Below, piece after piece: positions 28,544-37,403 of a stretch of 64,000 nucleotides of DNA. Positions within the stretch are counted from its first letter, which is position 1; every line of letters begins with the position of its first letter. Under the pieces are notes generated by a model. That model did no database searches. It was not told the DNA's origin and saw only the letters and a program-made list of their open reading frames with translations. Origin of the DNA: SAR92 clade bacterium (GTDB lineage: Bacteria > Pseudomonadota > Gammaproteobacteria > Pseudomonadales > Porticoccaceae); assembly GCA_014381985.1 (NCBI GenBank), contig JACNKP010000081.1:1-64000 (forward strand), written 5' to 3'. The position numbers and the translations under genes were made by a program.

Positions 28544-29317
28544 TTATTTGTCGACAAATGCACGTTCAATAACATATTCGCCCATTTCCCCTGCGCGTGT
28601 CTCAGAAAAGCCGCGAGCCTCTAAAATAGACCTCATATCTTTGAGCATGCTGGGGCTTCCGCACAACATAAAGCGGTCATCTTTTTTGTTAGGCAAGGGT
28701 AAGTCGAGATCTATAAATAATTTACCGCACGTCATCATGTCGGTTATGCGCCCATTGTTCTTAAAGGGCTCTCGTGTCACCAAAGGGTAGTACCTTAATT
28801 TTTTCTTCACTAATTTACCAAAATATTCATGCTCAGTTAGTTCGTGTTGAATATAGTCGCTGTAGGCCAGTTCAGAGACATAGCGAACCCCATGGGCGAG
28901 AATAATAGTGTCGAATCGGTCGTATATCTCTGGGTCCTTTATAATGCTTAAGAACGGGGCTAAGCCTGTCCCTGTGCCAATTAGGTAGAGATTTTTTCCT
29001 GGCAGTAAATGGTCAGCGACCAGAGTTCCGGTAGGTTTGCTGCCAATCAATACTTTATCGCCGACACTTAGGTGCTGCAGTTTTGACGTTAGGGGTCCGT
29101 TTGCTACCTTAATGCTAAAGAACTCTAATTCATCTTCATAGTTGGCACTGACAATGCTGTAAGCACGCATTAACGGCTTGCCTTCATGCTCAAGGCCGAT
29201 CATCACAAAATGACCATTTTTAAACCTAAAGCCCGCATCACGAGTTGTTTTAAAACTAAACAAGGTTTCGTTCCAGTGGTGCACTTCGGTCACTGTTTCT
29301 GTTATTACCTTCGGCAT
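28544..29317 (-). CDS. fpr: Ferredoxin/flavodoxin-NADP+ reductase
   Basis: A 257-residue FAD enzyme that moves electrons between NADPH and ferredoxin or flavodoxin. The FAD-binding RAYSIVSA (RxYS motif), the NADP-binding GTGTGLAPFLSI, and the MLCGSPSM block are all visible. The C-terminus ends VIERAFVDK, like the gammaproteobacterial Fpr subclass with an extended tail after the aromatic residue. Length is typical of bacterial Fpr (about 250-260). It is monocistronic, convergent with azurin, and lies downstream of aceE in the same direction with a 139-bp gap. In such bacteria Fpr commonly supports oxidative-stress responses and iron-sulfur chemistry. Confidence 0.94.
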   Translation of the reverse strand: MPKVITETVTEVHHWNETLFSFKTTRDAGFRFKNGHFVMIGLEHEGKPLMRAYSIVSANYEDELEFFSIKVANGPLTSKLQHLSVGDKVLIGSKPTGTLVADHLLPGKNLYLIGTGTGLAPFLSIIKDPEIYDRFDTIILAHGVRYVSELAYSDYIQHELTEHEYFGKLVKKKLRYYPLVTREPFKNNGRITDMMTCGKLFIDLDLPLPNKKDDRFMLCGSPSMLKDMRSILEARGFSETRAGEMGEYVIERAFVDK

Positions 29318-29456
29318 GAAGCAATCCTGTCTAAAAAGGTACCCTAAAGTGGGTATCGTTAAGGCGCGCAGTATAGGAAAAATAGGCCTCTAGGTATAGA
29401 GCGACATAATGGATATGCACTGTTGCTATTGGGCTGGAGTTATCTGTAAAGACAAT

Positions 29457-32156
29457 TCAAATAGTCCATGGTGCTGGCGTATCCCCATCTATTTCATATC
29501 GGTTTAGTGCAGCTGTTAGCACTGAATATTCGATTATTTCCGCTTTGGCAAGTGCTTCAATGGCAGCGATAACGATACTTTTACTGTCTACTTCAAAAAA
29601 TTTACGCAGTACGGCTCGTTTATCACTGCGGCCAAAGCCGTCAGTCCCTAAGGCAACGAGGCGCCCTTCTACATAGGGGCCAATTAATTGAGGCAACGCT
29701 CGGACATAATCTGTCGCTGCAATAATAGGAAGATCTCCGGGTAAACAAGCCTGGACATGACTGATTTTTGGCGTCTTGCTGGGGGAAAGACGATTCGTTC
29801 GTTCTATAGCTCGAGCCTCACGCTCTAACTCTGTGAAACTGGTTGCACTAAAAATATCGCTCGCGATATTAAAATCATTAAGCAGACAGTCGGCGGCAGC
29901 AATAACTTCATTAAGTATAGTGCCGGAGCCGATTAGGCGAACCCTTATATGCGCTTCTTTGTCACCTCGTGTCCCCACCTGGTAGAGACCTCGAAGGATG
30001 TCATCCTCCACTCCTTCAGGCATATTGGGTTGAGCGTAATTCTCATTCATCACAGTGATGTAATAAAACTCATCGACGTTTCGCTCCATCATCTGGCGCA
30101 TTCCATGATCCATAATCAATGCCAGCTCATAGGCATAGGCAGGATCATAGGCTCGGCAGTTTGGAACAGTCGAAGCGACAATATGACTGCTGCCATCTTG
30201 ATGCTGTAAACCTTCACCTGAGAGTGTTGTTCGGCCGGCAGTTGCGCCTAATAGAAAGCCTCTAGCCCGCTGATCCGCTGCAGCCCAGATTAGATCACCA
30301 ACGCGTTGAAATCCAAACATCGAGTAGTAAATATAAAAAGGTAAGGTGGGAGTATCATGCACAGAATATGAGGTTGCAGCTGCAGCCCAAGATGAGATGG
30401 CACCGGCCTCATTGATCCCTTCCTCTAATAGCTGACCATTTTTGGCTTCCTTATAAAACATCATAGACTCAGAATCTTCGGGTGTATAAAGCTGACCAAG
30501 AGGGGAGTAGATGCCTATTTGCCGGAACAGGTTATCCATGCCAAAGGTTCTCGCTTCATCGGCTACGATGGGAACAATTTTGGGGCCGAGAGACTTATCT
30601 TTTAATAAGGCTCCGAGCATGCGAACAGCAGCCATTGTGGTAGACATCGATTTTTCATCAGCATGCAGTGCGAACTTTGCATATTGATTAATCTGCGGGA
30701 TCAACGGGGCTTTTTTATCAGCGCTTGAGTCGGCTTTCTGCGCCGCTTTCCGTGAGGGGATATGCCCCCCTAGCGCGACGCGACGAGAACGCATATAAAT
30801 CATCTCTTCACTATCGTCGGCCGGCTTATAAAAGTTCAGAGATTCAAGATCATTGTCGCTTAGGGGCAGTGAAAACCGATCTCGAAAAGCGGTTAACGAC
30901 GTCATATCAATAGTTTTAGCTTGATGAGAGGACATGCGGCTTTCCCCTGCGCCGCCCATACCAAAGCCTTTTTTAGTCTTGGCTAATATAACCGTAGGAG
31001 CGCCTTTATGAGCTTTCGCTGCTGCAAAGGCTGCATGTAACTTACGTAGATCATGACCGCCACGTTTTAATTTGTTGATTTCGGCATCAGTCATGTGGGC
31101 AACAAGGTCTTTGGTGTCTGGATCGGCATCAAAGAATTTAACGCGATTGTAATCTCCATCTTTAGAACCTAAATCTTGGTATTCACCATCGACTGTTTCC
31201 GCAAAGCGTCGCAGTAAAACCTGATTAGTATCGTGGGCAAAAAGGCTGTCCCATTCCGAGCCCCAAAGGACTTTAATGACGTTCCAGCCAGCGCCGATAA
31301 ATAGGCTTTCTAGTTCTTGAATAATTTGCCCGTTACCACGCACCGGGCCGTCTAATCGTTGCAGATTACAATTAACAATAAAGGTAAGGTTATCTAGCCC
31401 TTCGCGTGCGGCAAGGGTCAGGCCGCCGATGGATTCAGGCTCATCCATTTCGCCGTCACCAAAAACCCCCCACACATGGCGCCCTGCTGTTTCCGCTAAG
31501 CCGCGGCCTTCAAGGTAACGCATATAGCGGGCTTGATAGACGGCGCTGATGGGTCCAACCCCCATCGAGCCTGTCGGGAATTGCCAAAAATCAGGCATTA
31601 AGTAAGGATGAGGATAAGAGCAAAGACCTTTGCCAGCAACTTCTTGTCGATAGTTTGAAAGTTGCTCTTCATCTAGGCGGCCTTCTAAAAAGGCTCGGGC
31701 ATAGACACCTGGAGCAGAATGAGGCTGAAAGTAAACTAAATCACCGCCAAAATCGTCAGTTTGGGCGCGAAAGAAATGATTAAATCCGGTTTCAAAAATC
31801 TCGGCGGCAGAGGCATAACTAGCAATATGGCCGCCAAGCCCGCCATAGGCTCTGTTGGCACGCATGACCATCGCCAACGCATTCCATCGGGTAATTGCGG
31901 TAATTCGTTCTTCCAGCTCTAAATTACCTGGATAGGACCCTTGTTGCTCCAATGGGATAGAGTTCCGATAAGCTGAAAATGGTTGCCCGCTTGCCGTAAA
32001 TCCACTATTTCTAACTACTTCCTCAAGCTGCCGAATTAGAAATTGAGCTCGCTCAACCCCTTGCACTGAAGTGACGGCCGATATGGAGTCGAGCCATTCT
32101 TTAGTTTCGGTAGGATCACTATCGATCAATTTAATGCCGTAGTTTGAAAACTTCAT
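29457..32156 (-). CDS. aceE: Pyruvate dehydrogenase E1 component, homodimeric type
   Basis: An 899-residue thiamine-diphosphate enzyme that decarboxylates pyruvate and passes the acetyl group to lipoyl-E2. The TPP/Mg motif is GVFGDGEMDEPESIGG ... NCNLQRLDGPVRG, and later blocks such as HQDGSSHIVASTVPNC are typical of AceE. Length fits the family (E. coli about 887). The partner genes aceF and lpd are not adjacent, so this is an isolated E1 gene in the window. It is divergent from an Lrp-type regulator, about 100 bp apart, which may control it. Confidence 0.96.
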   Translation of the reverse strand: MKFSNYGIKLIDSDPTETKEWLDSISAVTSVQGVERAQFLIRQLEEVVRNSGFTASGQPFSAYRNSIPLEQQGSYPGNLELEERITAITRWNALAMVMRANRAYGGLGGHIASYASAAEIFETGFNHFFRAQTDDFGGDLVYFQPHSAPGVYARAFLEGRLDEEQLSNYRQEVAGKGLCSYPHPYLMPDFWQFPTGSMGVGPISAVYQARYMRYLEGRGLAETAGRHVWGVFGDGEMDEPESIGGLTLAAREGLDNLTFIVNCNLQRLDGPVRGNGQIIQELESLFIGAGWNVIKVLWGSEWDSLFAHDTNQVLLRRFAETVDGEYQDLGSKDGDYNRVKFFDADPDTKDLVAHMTDAEINKLKRGGHDLRKLHAAFAAAKAHKGAPTVILAKTKKGFGMGGAGESRMSSHQAKTIDMTSLTAFRDRFSLPLSDNDLESLNFYKPADDSEEMIYMRSRRVALGGHIPSRKAAQKADSSADKKAPLIPQINQYAKFALHADEKSMSTTMAAVRMLGALLKDKSLGPKIVPIVADEARTFGMDNLFRQIGIYSPLGQLYTPEDSESMMFYKEAKNGQLLEEGINEAGAISSWAAAATSYSVHDTPTLPFYIYYSMFGFQRVGDLIWAAADQRARGFLLGATAGRTTLSGEGLQHQDGSSHIVASTVPNCRAYDPAYAYELALIMDHGMRQMMERNVDEFYYITVMNENYAQPNMPEGVEDDILRGLYQVGTRGDKEAHIRVRLIGSGTILNEVIAAADCLLNDFNIASDIFSATSFTELEREARAIERTNRLSPSKTPKISHVQACLPGDLPIIAATDYVRALPQLIGPYVEGRLVALGTDGFGRSDKRAVLRKFFEVDSKSIVIAAIEALAKAEIIEYSVLTAALNRYEIDGDTPAPWTI

Positions 32157-32285
32157 AAGGTTACATTCATGGCCAAGAAAGTCGGATTGTAAGGAGGATT
32201 CGTTAGCATGTGTTGCCGTTTTAGAGTCAATATGAGACTCTATAAGGCATAAATGATCCTATATAGCCTAAAAAGGCAGCATAAT

Positions 32286-32762
32286 ATGCCGAATAATAAG
32301 ATTGATTCCATAGATTTAAGAATTTTACGTGAATTACAGCAGTCAGGGAAATTATCCAATGTCGATTTGGCAGGTCGCGTTGGATTGTCGCCGTCGCCTT
32401 GCTTAAGTCGAGTTCGCTCGCTGGAACAGCGAGGAATTATTGATCGTTATGTCGCCTTGGTGAGGCCGAGCAGTGTCGGTCTATTAATTAATGTGTTTAT
32501 CCAGATAACCTTGGAGCGACAGGTCGAAAGAGCGCTAGAAAGTTTTGAGGCGCAGATGCAGCGCTATCCTGAGGTCATGGAATGCTACCTAATGACCGGC
32601 AATAGTGATTATTTAATCCGTTTATTAGTGAGTGATATTGCTACTTTAGAAGCGTTTATTGTACAAAAGTTATCTACCATTGAGGGTGTTTCAAACATCC
32701 AATCTAGCTTTGCATTAAAGCAGGTTAAATATAAAACTGAGCTACCTATTACGTCATTCTGA
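32286..32762 (+). CDS. Lrp/AsnC family transcriptional regulator
   Basis: A 158-residue (169 from the ORF-track ATG at 32253) feast/famine regulator. An N-terminal helix-turn-helix (DLAGRVGLSPSPCLSRVRSLEQRGII) is followed by a RAM effector domain with the conserved YLMTGNSDYLIRLLV segment. The start at 32286 begins like family members (MPNNKIDSIDLRIL) and has AAAGG about 9 nt upstream, but 32253 also has AAGG and remains possible. Lrp-type proteins sense amino acids. Divergent placement from aceE suggests it controls that gene, itself, or both. Confidence 0.9.
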   Translation: MPNNKIDSIDLRILRELQQSGKLSNVDLAGRVGLSPSPCLSRVRSLEQRGIIDRYVALVRPSSVGLLINVFIQITLERQVERALESFEAQMQRYPEVMECYLMTGNSDYLIRLLVSDIATLEAFIVQKLSTIEGVSNIQSSFALKQVKYKTELPITSF

Positions 32763-33230
32763 CGAATAATGTTCAAGCTTCTTTAATGAGTAATTGTGAC
32801 ATAAGGCCTTGACACTCAGTGGAGCGGTTTAGGTTTTTCTATGTGACTTTATTGTGCTCTACCTAACTTTCAAATTTAACTCGCTGCTTTCTTAAGATTG
32901 CCGATTATGTTGATCATCCCTTATAACAATCAAAAAAACCCATGATGAATGGCCGTAAAAATTAATTAAAGTCCACTGTATCTCTCGAACAATCAAAATA
33001 TATCTAGCCATGGTGATCCAACATCCATACAAACTCGTAACAATTTTTAGTTTTCCGTAAAAGCTAGGCTGCTCGTTCATTTATTAATCTGCATTTAGTA
33101 CGTGGATTTAGGCTTGAAGTCTGACCTGAAACTAGGTTTACAGTTGACTAACCGAGTGGTGGTAAATGCTAGTCATTTCTTGGCTTGTACCGCGACATAA
33201 TAAAAACACATCATTATGAAGGGTTTAGAT
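32763..33230. other. Upstream region of proteorhodopsin, no gene seen
   Basis: About 470 bp lies between the Lrp gene and proteorhodopsin. The 62-codon minus-strand frame inside it shows no coding signs. It should hold the proteorhodopsin promoter. Two weak TTGAC-type -35 candidates (TTGACA at 32809, TTGACT at 33144) lack a good -10 at the right spacing, so I do not call a promoter. Confidence 0.45.
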
Positions 33231-33923
33231 ATGAGTAATAATTTAGTTTCCGGCGATTATGTCGGTATGTCCTTTTGGTTAATTTCCATGGCTCTGGTTG
33301 CTGCCACAGTTTTCTTCTTTATTGAACGTGATCGTGTTGCGGGCAAATGGAAGACTTCTTTGACGGTTTCTGGTCTTGTTACATTGATTGCCGCAGTTCA
33401 TTACTTCTATATGCGTGATGTATGGGTTTCTACTGGAACGTCTCCAACTGAATTCCGATACATTGACTGGCTCCTAACTGTGCCGCTGTTGATGATCGAA
33501 TTCTACTTGGTTCTGTCTGCAGTAACTAAAGTGCCTTCTGGTGTCTTCACGCGTCTCCTTGTTGGCTCTGTCGCCATGCTAGTGTTCGGTTATATGGGCG
33601 AAACAGGCATGATGAACGTGACGTTGGCGTTCGTTCTTGCAATGTTAAGTTGGGGCGTTATTCTCTGGGAAATCTTCAAAGGTGAAGCAAGCCAGATCAA
33701 TGCCGGGCTTTCAAATGCAAACGTTCAAAAAGCATATAAGTGGATGCTTATCTGCGTTTCAATTGGCTGGTCGATCTATCCTATCGGATACGCGATTGGC
33801 TACTTGGGTGGTGGTGCCGATCCAGCAATGCTAAACATTGTTTATAACCTAGCTGATTTTGTTAACAAAATCGCATTTGGTGTAATCATCTGGTCAGCTG
33901 CAGTGGCTGATTCAGAAGCATAG
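33231..33923 (+). CDS. Proteorhodopsin, green-tuned light-driven proton pump
   Basis: A seven-helix retinal protein of 230 residues in the inner membrane that pumps protons outward under light. With the start at 33231 the key residues are: Asp79 (equivalent to proton acceptor D97), Glu90 (proton donor E108), Lys213 (Schiff-base K231), His57 (equivalent to H75), and Leu87 at the spectral-tuning position 105, which predicts green absorption. The spacing between His, Asp and Glu matches green proteorhodopsin exactly. The ORF track starts 15 nt earlier at 33216, but GAAGGG lies 7 nt before the ATG at 33231, so I prefer that start. A strong terminator separates it from the downstream retinal genes. 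Confidence 0.97.
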   Translation: MSNNLVSGDYVGMSFWLISMALVAATVFFFIERDRVAGKWKTSLTVSGLVTLIAAVHYFYMRDVWVSTGTSPTEFRYIDWLLTVPLLMIEFYLVLSAVTKVPSGVFTRLLVGSVAMLVFGYMGETGMMNVTLAFVLAMLSWGVILWEIFKGEASQINAGLSNANVQKAYKWMLICVSIGWSIYPIGYAIGYLGGGADPAMLNIVYNLADFVNKIAFGVIIWSAAVADSEA

Positions 33924-33945
33924 ATATTGGTTAGAAGAAACGTTG

Positions 33946-33973
33946 AAAGGGCCAGTTCGCTGGCTCTTTTTTC
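33946..33973 (+). terminator. Strong intrinsic terminator between proteorhodopsin and crtE
   Basis: A 10-bp stem (AAAGGGCCAG / CTGGCTCTTT, one G-T wobble) closed by a TTCG tetraloop and followed by a T-run. It starts 23 bp after the proteorhodopsin stop. It implies that the opsin is transcribed largely apart from the crt genes, or that crt expression relies on read-through or an internal promoter. It also shows that the ORF-track crtE start at 33943 is wrong. Confidence 0.88.
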
Positions 33974-34047
33974 TTCGTATGACAAAGAATAACAATAAAA
34001 GTTGCCAATACGAGCAGAGACATAAAATGATAATAAGGGAACTAATA

Positions 34048-35013
34048 ATGTCCCCAATAAAAATAGCTACATCTGGGTTAGACGGATTACAGGAGCTTGA
34101 TGCTCTGTACCTGCGAGAAATGCCGCATTCGCAAAGTAGCCTTGCTGCAGCGGCAACCTACCATTTTAAAAATTCAGGCAAATCCTTTAGGGCGCAATTA
34201 GCGCTGACTAGTGGTGTCTCCCTGGGTTTAAATTCAAATGATAATTTACATTGGGCGGCAGCCTGTGAGCTACTGCACAACGCTTCTCTTATTCATGACG
34301 ATATCAGCGATGCCAGCACCCACAGACGGGGCCAACAAAGTATTCACCAGTATTTTGGTTCGGATATGGCACTGTGTTTGGGTGATTGGATGGTGGCCAA
34401 AGCCTTTGAGTTGGCCGCTCGCAATACCCATTGTGGCGGCGCGCTAGCGGCTCTATTAGCTCAGGCTATGCAAGAAACCTGTACTGGCCAAATCTCTGAT
34501 ATCACCCAGCGCGAGTGTGCTGGTTTAGATGAATGGCAGCGAATTGCCAAAGGAAAAACTGCGCCACTATTAATAGCACCCATAAAAGGCGCTGCGATTG
34601 CTGCCGGGCTCAATGCAGAATTAGCCGCATTGGAAACATTGGTTGGTTTTTGTGGTCTAGCCTATCAGGGGCGCAATGACATAGATGACATAATTCCCTC
34701 AAGCCATAGGTCAAGTGATCTGGATGGGCGAAAGCCAAATTTGGTGATATGTCTATTTGCCAGTGATGGCATTGGCCGTGAGGACTTTAATCGTTGGTAC
34801 CGTTCAAATGATTTAAGTGAGTTGACTCACTGGCAGCGCAGAATAGCTTCCAGCAGTGTAATCCTGCAGGCCAATCAGTCTGTTGATTTTTGGCTTGCCC
34901 AGGCAGAATTATTAGTGACCAGCCTACCCCCTCAATTGCGGCCAGTGGCCCAAGGCTTAGTCAGCTCTGTAAAACAGAACGCAACCCTTAAACGTGAAGG
35001 TCTAATCGCTTGA
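34048..35013 (+). CDS. crtE: Geranylgeranyl diphosphate synthase
   Basis: A 321-residue prenyltransferase that extends farnesyl diphosphate to GGPP, the C20 precursor of carotenoids. The first Asp-rich motif is in LIHDDISDAS and the second in GRNDIDDI, both needed for Mg-diphosphate binding. The ORF-track N-terminus (from TTG 33943) overlaps the upstream terminator; the ATG at 34048 (MSPIKIATSG) has AAGGG 8 nt upstream and is the better start. It is the first gene of a tightly packed operon; its stop overlaps the TTG start of crtI by 4 nt. Confidence 0.93.
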   Translation: MSPIKIATSGLDGLQELDALYLREMPHSQSSLAAAATYHFKNSGKSFRAQLALTSGVSLGLNSNDNLHWAAACELLHNASLIHDDISDASTHRRGQQSIHQYFGSDMALCLGDWMVAKAFELAARNTHCGGALAALLAQAMQETCTGQISDITQRECAGLDEWQRIAKGKTAPLLIAPIKGAAIAAGLNAELAALETLVGFCGLAYQGRNDIDDIIPSSHRSSDLDGRKPNLVICLFASDGIGREDFNRWYRSNDLSELTHWQRRIASSSVILQANQSVDFWLAQAELLVTSLPPQLRPVAQGLVSSVKQNATLKREGLIA

Positions 35014-36509
35014 CCTCAAAGACATTTGGGCAGGGCAAGAAAGTGATTATCATCGGTGCAGGCTTCGCCGGAATCGCCACTGCGTTGAGACTCAAAGCCA
35101 TAGGATACGATGTAACACTACTAGAGCGACTCGACAGTCTGGGCGGCAGGGCACAGGTATTTGAGCGAGGCGGCTATAGACATGATGCTGGGCCAACCGT
35201 CATCACAGCGCCTTTTCTGTTTGATGAGCTGTTTGCGTTGTTCAATGAAAATCTGTCCGATTATCTAGACTTCGTTCCTCTTGATCCTTTTTATCGATTT
35301 CATTTTGCCGATGGTAGTCAATTTGATTATCGCGCAAGCATTGAAGACACCTTAACTGAGATACGTCGCTTTAATCCCGACGATGCAGATGGCTATCTAA
35401 AGCTCCTAGAAAAATCTAAAAAAGTCTATGATGTTGGGTTTAAGCAACTAGTCCACCGCCCATTTACGCGGGTCTGGGACATGGTTAAACAAATACCTGC
35501 CTTACTCGTTCTTAAGTGCTATAAAAGCGTGTCACAGATGGTTAATAGCCATCTTAAGCATCCTCTTATTCGCCAAGCATTTTCAATTCATCCCTTGTTG
35601 GTCGGCGGAAACCCCTTTAAAACAACGGCAATTTACACCCTGATACACTATTTGGAGCGTCGCTGGGGTGTATTTTTCTGTATGGGCGGTACCGGAAAGT
35701 TGGTTGATGAGCTGGGTGCTTTAATGCAACGACATGGCATTCAACTTCAGCTCAATACCGATGTGGATGAAATTGTAGTCAAAAACAAACAAGCCACAGG
35801 CGTGCGCACAAGTTCAGGGGCAATATTAAATGCAGATCTCGTCGTTTTTGGTGGTGATCCTGAAACCTGTTACGAGTATCTGCTACCTAAGAAGAAAATC
35901 CACCGGCCAAGGATAAAAAAACAGTACAGTATGGGGTTGTATGTTCTCTACTTTGGCACTAAAAAGCTCTACCCAGATGTTGCTCATCACAGCATTTGGA
36001 TGGGCCCACGCTTCAAAGAGCTGTTAACTGAGATTTTTGATCGCAAGGCAATGAGTGAAGATTTTTCACTCTATGTCCATCGTCCAACAGCGACGGATAA
36101 AAGTTTTGCTCCGGATAACTGCGAGTCTTTTTACGTGCTTTGCCCGGTACCAAATTTACAGGGTGGTCTTGACTGGGATAAAGAAGGCCCAATACTGCGT
36201 GACAGAATCGTTAGCGCACTGGAAGAGACTATACTTCCAGAGCTTTCATCTGTAATCGAAGAGGTTTTTTGGATGACGCCAGAAGACTTTGCCAAAGATT
36301 ATCGCTCAATGCATGGTGCGGGATTTTCCATTGAACCACGGCTAACGCAGTCCGCATGGTTTAGATTTCACAATCGCGATAGAGATGTATCGAATCTCTA
36401 TTTTGTTGGCGCAGGCACTCATCCTGGCGCGGGATTACCCGGCGTGGTCAGCTCCGCTAAAGTGGTGGAAGAATTGCTGACGGGTGAAGAAGTGGGCTCC
36501 GGTGGGTAA
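35010..36509 (+). CDS. crtI: Phytoene desaturase (lycopene-forming)
   Basis: A 499-residue FAD enzyme that converts phytoene to lycopene by successive desaturations at the membrane. The N-terminal dinucleotide fold VIIIGAGFAGIATALRL and LERLDSLGGRAQVFE, plus the C-terminal FVGAGTHPGAGLPGVVSSAK, are CrtI hallmarks. The start is a TTG (35010) overlapping the crtE stop TGA, with GAAGG upstream inside crtE, so the two genes are translationally coupled. The number of desaturation steps (three versus four) cannot be decided from sequence, but the following cyclase implies lycopene is made. Confidence 0.95.
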   Translation: MTSKTFGQGKKVIIIGAGFAGIATALRLKAIGYDVTLLERLDSLGGRAQVFERGGYRHDAGPTVITAPFLFDELFALFNENLSDYLDFVPLDPFYRFHFADGSQFDYRASIEDTLTEIRRFNPDDADGYLKLLEKSKKVYDVGFKQLVHRPFTRVWDMVKQIPALLVLKCYKSVSQMVNSHLKHPLIRQAFSIHPLLVGGNPFKTTAIYTLIHYLERRWGVFFCMGGTGKLVDELGALMQRHGIQLQLNTDVDEIVVKNKQATGVRTSSGAILNADLVVFGGDPETCYEYLLPKKKIHRPRIKKQYSMGLYVLYFGTKKLYPDVAHHSIWMGPRFKELLTEIFDRKAMSEDFSLYVHRPTATDKSFAPDNCESFYVLCPVPNLQGGLDWDKEGPILRDRIVSALEETILPELSSVIEEVFWMTPEDFAKDYRSMHGAGFSIEPRLTQSAWFRFHNRDRDVSNLYFVGAGTHPGAGLPGVVSSAKVVEELLTGEEVGSGG

Positions 36510-36512
36510 GTA

Positions 36513-37403
36513 ATGCAAGTACTTCAGCCCCAACAGACTATGGCCAAACATGGTAAATCATTTTATTGGGCTAGTATTTTTCTCGGCCCGCAACTGGCCG
36601 ACCGCGCTGCTCGTCTTTATCAATTTTGTCGATTTGTAGACGACCTGGCTGATGGCGACCTTCCTGACCGACAGGAATCTTTAGTCGATATACGCGCTCG
36701 CCTCGCGAGAACAAAAATTAGTGCCGGGCCGGAAATAGAAGACTTTATCGAGCTTGCCAAAGAAGCTGACATACCCCTTCATGCTGCCGAAGAATTACTT
36801 GACGGCATGCTATCTGATCAAAAGCCGGCAGCCTTTTTAGACGAGAGGGCACTCCTACGTTACTGCCATGCCGTCGCCGGAACCGTTGGCTTAATGATGT
36901 GCAGAGTTCTCAACTGTGAACACTCGCGTGCTGATCAATTTGCTATTGATCTTGGCGTTGCTATGCAACTAACTAACATTGCCCGAGATGTGCTTGAGGA
37001 TGCAAAAATGGGTCGTCGCTATTTACCAGAAGCTTGGATCAATCTTGATGCTGCGATGCTGGCCAACCCAAATAAAGAGCAGCGTGAAGCTGGTATCATT
37101 GCCATACAAAAACTACTTGATCTTGCAGAGAGATACTACCAAAGCGCGATGCTCGGTATTCAGCTATTACCTCTGCGCTCAAGGCTATCGATCACTATAG
37201 CGTTGAGAGTTTATAGGCAAATTGGCATAAAACTTCAGCATAACCATATGGCGTGGTGGCAGGGTCGCACAGTAGTAGGCAAAACCAGCAAACTCTGGCT
37301 GAGTTTTAAAAGCCTCTTCGATCTTATTCCAGTAAGAGTTCCTGATCATCGACATCAGTTACATAGGCATTTGCAAGGATTATCCGGTGTCGACGCCAGT
37401 TGA
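36513..37403 (+). CDS. crtB: Phytoene synthase
   Basis: A 296-residue squalene/phytoene synthase family enzyme that condenses two GGPP to phytoene. The two Asp-rich substrate motifs are present as FVDDLADGD (about residues 42-50) and NIARDVLEDAKMGRRYLP (second motif). It starts 3 nt after the crtI stop and its end overlaps crtY by 17 nt, consistent with operon expression. Length is typical for bacterial CrtB. Confidence 0.95.
   Translation: MQVLQPQQTMAKHGKSFYWASIFLGPQLADRAARLYQFCRFVDDLADGDLPDRQESLVDIRARLARTKISAGPEIEDFIELAKEADIPLHAAEELLDGMLSDQKPAAFLDERALLRYCHAVAGTVGLMMCRVLNCEHSRADQFAIDLGVAMQLTNIARDVLEDAKMGRRYLPEAWINLDAAMLANPNKEQREAGIIAIQKLLDLAERYYQSAMLGIQLLPLRSRLSITIALRVYRQIGIKLQHNHMAWWQGRTVVGKTSKLWLSFKSLFDLIPVRVPDHRHQLHRHLQGLSGVDAS

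Noticed and set aside
32892-33080. 62-aa minus-strand ORF upstream of proteorhodopsin
   Set aside because: No recognisable protein character and no good ribosome site; it lies in a promoter region.
32809-33172. TTGACA/TTGACT elements as proteorhodopsin promoters
   Set aside because: Neither has a convincing -10 box at 16-18 bp spacing, so I do not call a promoter.
33943-34047. N-terminal extension of crtE in the ORF track
   Set aside because: The first 35 codons cross the terminator hairpin; the ATG at 34048 with AAGGG upstream is the better start.
33842-34057. 71-aa minus-strand ORF across the proteorhodopsin 3' end
   Set aside because: It runs antisense through the opsin C-terminus and the terminator hairpin, with no ribosome site; it is a shadow frame.
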